The notes below the pieces were generated by a model. That model ran no database searches. It had not been told where the DNA came from and worked only from the letters and a program-made list of their open reading frames with translations. Source: an uncultured Armatimonadota bacterium (GTDB lineage Bacteria; Armatimonadota; Armatimonadia; Armatimonadales; Armatimonadaceae). From it: a stretch of DNA of 44,685 nt. The DNA lies in assembly GCA_903910385.1 (NCBI GenBank), contig CAIVZM010000006.1, positions 1 to 44,685 of the forward strand, written 5' to 3'. A program made the position numbers and the translations under genes. Of the stretch, positions 42,172-44,685 are shown piece by piece; the stretch's first letter is position 1; each line of letters begins with the position of its first letter.

Positions 42172-44499
42172 CTACTGCTTGATGGACTTGACCGTCTTGC
42201 CCGCCGCCGCCGCTTTAAGGTTTAGCGTCGCACGAAGCAAAGCGGCGCGGTTTGCCTGAATCTGCGCCGGACTGAGCGACAAAAGATCCTTGCTCATGAG
42301 AGCGGAGATATAGGAATCGGCCTCATCGGTCAGATCTTTTCGTTTTTTGGCATCCTTCAGGTCACGGGTCGCCGATTTGAACGCGCCGATATACCGGATA
42401 TCATCGACGCCCGCCCGGACGGCCTCCCACTGCACCGTATCCAGAACGCCACTGCTGACCGGGAATGTCGTCATATTAGCGGTTCCATCTTCCGGATTCA
42501 ATTCATCATAAGGTTCCGCGCCAGTTGGGATATCCTGGTAGGGGCCGGGCAACGCCCCATAAAGCGACGGGCCGGTCTGATACAAAAGATAGCCTGTGTA
42601 TAGACGGTTTCTTACCGGGGTCTGTGTGGGGATATTCCAGGTCCAGTAGTCACGGTTCGGCGTCGAGCGCTTGCGATCCTTGAGTATCTTTTGACCGTAC
42701 TCGGAAGAAATCGGGTAGACTGCCGCCATCTTTTCGCCAATGGTATCGTTGAGGCTGGACTTGAGCGCGTCATATTCCGCGATTGTCTGGATGTACGCCC
42801 CGGTCAACTGATTGCGGTTCCGTTGCTTAACAGCGGAATCATAGGCGGCGATCCCGCCTCGCTTGACATTATCAGAGGCGAGATAATACATTTCAAAGCC
42901 CGGCGCCAGCCCCAGAGTCGCGCCCATCGCTTCCGTTTGCGATACCTTTCCGGCATCATCCGCAGCAATAAGAACCGGCCCGGTGCGGCTGAGGTTGGCG
43001 TCATTGTAGGCTTTTAACGATGCGCCCAGATTCTGAGTGTTGGACAAGACGATCAGTTTGAAGCCGTGGTCTTTGATGTTTGCCAGTTGCGCCTTGAACG
43101 CGGCTTCAGAAAGCGCATTGCCCGCCGGCGCTTCACCGGCTTCGGCAATCCGGTTTTTCAGTTCGACTCCGTATTGCAAAAAGGCGGTCTTCAATTCCAG
43201 ATTGGGAACTTCGACCGTCAGCGGAATATCGGTAGGGGTCAATCCGGCGGATGCAAACCGCAACTTGCCCTTGTAAACGCCCGGAGCCTGGTTGTAGGGG
43301 ACGCTTATAGTAATCCAGAAGCGCTTGCTGGTTTCCGCAGGAATATCCGTCGTTGCATCTCCGGTCAAACGCACGACCGGCAATCCACCGGTCAAGGATT
43401 GCCGATCATCCTTCATTAACAATTCGGGAGCGGTGGGGCTTTCGCCGACACGGACAACGCGAATATCGACGGAACCAGCGGGCATCTTCTGTCCAGCGGC
43501 ATTAGCGGGCGAAGCAAGCACAGTTACCGTCGCGTTCTTGATAGCTTTAGCGGCATAGACAGCGAATGTCCCCGGCTCTTTCTGGTCACGGCAGGCGGTA
43601 ACGCTGAGCGTAGGAACCGTTTTGATTTCCGTAGCCGAAGGGACGCTGGTCGTGTAGACCGTATCGAACGGCGACCGGGCGAAAACGGCATAAGGCATTG
43701 TCGGCTTCGCGACCAGGGTCTTGTTGACGACGGGGCGGTTGATCTGCGCTTCATCCAGCAGGTTCGCACGGACAATGAACTGCAACGAAGGCTTGCCATC
43801 CTTAGCGTAGGGCGCTACCGTCGTCGAGCCGAATCGGACGGAGCGCAACTGATCGTAATCGCCCACCGGTTGCCATTCTTTAGCGCCCGTGGCTCCAAAG
43901 TCTCCAATAGGCGCAGCGGCGTTATCGCCACTCGCCCATGCCAGATCATTGAAGAATAATTTCGAGGATGCCCCAAGCAGGACAATCTGGATTTTGGTCG
44001 ATTGCCCCAGAGCGGAAGCGGAAGAAAGACCATCTTCCGTCGCGCCGGGATTCGTGTCGGAATTGAATTTGAAAGACGAAAGCGGCAATGTTACCGTCTT
44101 CCAGCCCTCGAAATCCACGACCATCAGTTCGGAGGCGAAGAAACCGGAAAGTTTTCCCGACTGGGCGGCACTGAGCAGACGTACCTGAACCTTAGCCCCA
44201 GACTTATCTCCGTAAACGCTCAAACGAATGCCATCCGCGCCGGAAGGCGCAGCGGAAATAGAGCGCATCAGAATGCCTCGAACAGGCGGGGTCGCCGCCG
44301 CCGGACGCGAAGAAATAGCGATGGTCAACACCGAAAGCGCTGTCAGAGAAAGCGCCCCGGAAAGTGAGACAGCGCCAGTCGATGTGGCGCCAACCACAGG
44401 AAATACACAAAGCGCGGCGCGAAGAGCGCGGCGGGAGTTAAAATGCGATAGCGAAAGCGGCACGAAAAACGTCCTCCACCTTTTCACACGGAAAATCAT
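42172..44499 (-). CDS. Large exported DUF4091-like protein
   Basis: A 775-residue exported protein. A long N-terminal signal-like region ends near ISSRPAAA (about 69). Residues 80-200 look like a carbohydrate-binding beta-sandwich (LMVVDFEGWKTVTLPLSSFKF, KIQIVLLGASSKLFFNDLAWA). A beta-rich middle part follows (FWITISVPYNQAPGVYKGKL), then a TIM-barrel-like region from about 440. The ending SSGVLDTVQWEAVRAGVDDIRYI resembles the C-terminus of DUF4091/glycosidase-like proteins. Glycan-active function is inferred, not proven. ATG 44499 has a weak ribosome site; GTG 44463 follows GGAGG and is a good alternative. Confidence 0.65.
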   Translation of the reverse strand: MIFRVKRWRTFFVPLSLSHFNSRRALRAALCVFPVVGATSTGAVSLSGALSLTALSVLTIAISSRPAAATPPVRGILMRSISAAPSGADGIRLSVYGDKSGAKVQVRLLSAAQSGKLSGFFASELMVVDFEGWKTVTLPLSSFKFNSDTNPGATEDGLSSASALGQSTKIQIVLLGASSKLFFNDLAWASGDNAAAPIGDFGATGAKEWQPVGDYDQLRSVRFGSTTVAPYAKDGKPSLQFIVRANLLDEAQINRPVVNKTLVAKPTMPYAVFARSPFDTVYTTSVPSATEIKTVPTLSVTACRDQKEPGTFAVYAAKAIKNATVTVLASPANAAGQKMPAGSVDIRVVRVGESPTAPELLMKDDRQSLTGGLPVVRLTGDATTDIPAETSKRFWITISVPYNQAPGVYKGKLRFASAGLTPTDIPLTVEVPNLELKTAFLQYGVELKNRIAEAGEAPAGNALSEAAFKAQLANIKDHGFKLIVLSNTQNLGASLKAYNDANLSRTGPVLIAADDAGKVSQTEAMGATLGLAPGFEMYYLASDNVKRGGIAAYDSAVKQRNRNQLTGAYIQTIAEYDALKSSLNDTIGEKMAAVYPISSEYGQKILKDRKRSTPNRDYWTWNIPTQTPVRNRLYTGYLLYQTGPSLYGALPGPYQDIPTGAEPYDELNPEDGTANMTTFPVSSGVLDTVQWEAVRAGVDDIRYIGAFKSATRDLKDAKKRKDLTDEADSYISALMSKDLLSLSPAQIQANRAALLRATLNLKAAAAGKTVKSIKQ

Positions 44500-44561
44500 C
44501 TAATGACAGTTCCCGTTAACCTATTGTAACGAGTATATTACTACTATAACGTGAGTTCGGG

Positions 44562-44685
44562 TTAAGGTTGGGTCAATGCTCCCACGTCTCGCAGGTGCAG
44601 CGACGGCTTCGTAGGCTGGTGGCAATACGCAATCAGTCCCGCCGCCAGATTCCACAGAAAACCGCACGGACCACGGTGACGACTA
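44562..44685 (-). CDS. C-terminal fragment of a protein, possibly a transposase (cut by window edge)
   Basis: The minus strand from the window edge reads RHRGPCGFLWNLAAGLIAY followed by HLRDVGALTQP and a TAA at 44562. The pattern G-x-x-x-x-L-x-N-L-A-x-G-L-I resembles the C-terminal end of ISAs1-like transposases (LRNLAIGLL), but only about 40 residues are visible. No CAGGG terminus like the one at 141 was found after the stop, so it is probably a different element or a remnant. Confidence 0.35.
   Translation of the reverse strand, partial: SRHRGPCGFLWNLAAGLIAYCHQPTKPSLHLRDVGALTQP

Overview
The window looks like chromosomal DNA from a diderm heterotrophic bacterium, moderately GC-rich by eye. 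The gene set would fit Armatimonadota or a relative: DUF1080 and Gfo/Idh sugar genes, three sugar isomerase-like TIM barrels, GH106, B12-dependent ribonucleotide reductase with NrdR, an LpxL-like acyltransferase and an RND pump. The phylum is an inference. No rRNA, tRNA or CRISPR array was seen. The left edge holds the 5' part of an ISAs1-type transposase, and the right edge holds the C-terminus of another, possibly transposase-like, protein.

Layout. 0.3-7.5 kb: sugar catabolism (DUF1080 protein, Tat-exported Gfo/Idh oxidoreductase, GNAT acetyltransferase, secreted GH106). 7.5-15.8 kb: housekeeping (purA with a structured leader, ruvA, ruvB) mixed with three membrane or secreted proteins of unknown role, two of them with N-terminal zinc ribbons. 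15.8-19.4 kb: FAH-family enzyme with an exported isomerase-like protein, an XRE/membrane-protein operon with two clear operator palindromes, and a TrmJ-like methyltransferase. 19.4-23.9 kb: an accessory pocket with an HNH nuclease, two related small proteins, a DUF4365 nuclease-like gene, small unknowns, and an AT-rich TcmP/Gp37-Gp68 (three-Cys) pair. 23.9-27.7 kb: nrdR-nrdJ, preceded by two NrdR boxes 32 bp apart. 28-32 kb: two more isomerase-like genes, leuD, a lipoprotein and a methyltransferase. 32.2-35.6 kb: a lipid locus (LpxL-like acyltransferase, cyclopropane-synthase-like methyltransferase, acyl-ACP desaturase) behind a CRP-type site. 35.7-41.3 kb: tetR, membrane-fusion protein and RND permease. 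41.4-44.7 kb: plsY and a large exported DUF4091-like protein.

How the genes work together. The sugar genes suggest oxidation of glycosides to keto-sugars and their cleavage outside the cytoplasm, followed by isomerase chemistry. The lipid genes can be read as desaturation plus methylene or methyl addition plus acyl transfer on membrane lipids. The pump operon appears to be TetR-controlled. Most regulatory calls rest on inverted repeats and promoter hexamers read directly from the sequence and are untested.
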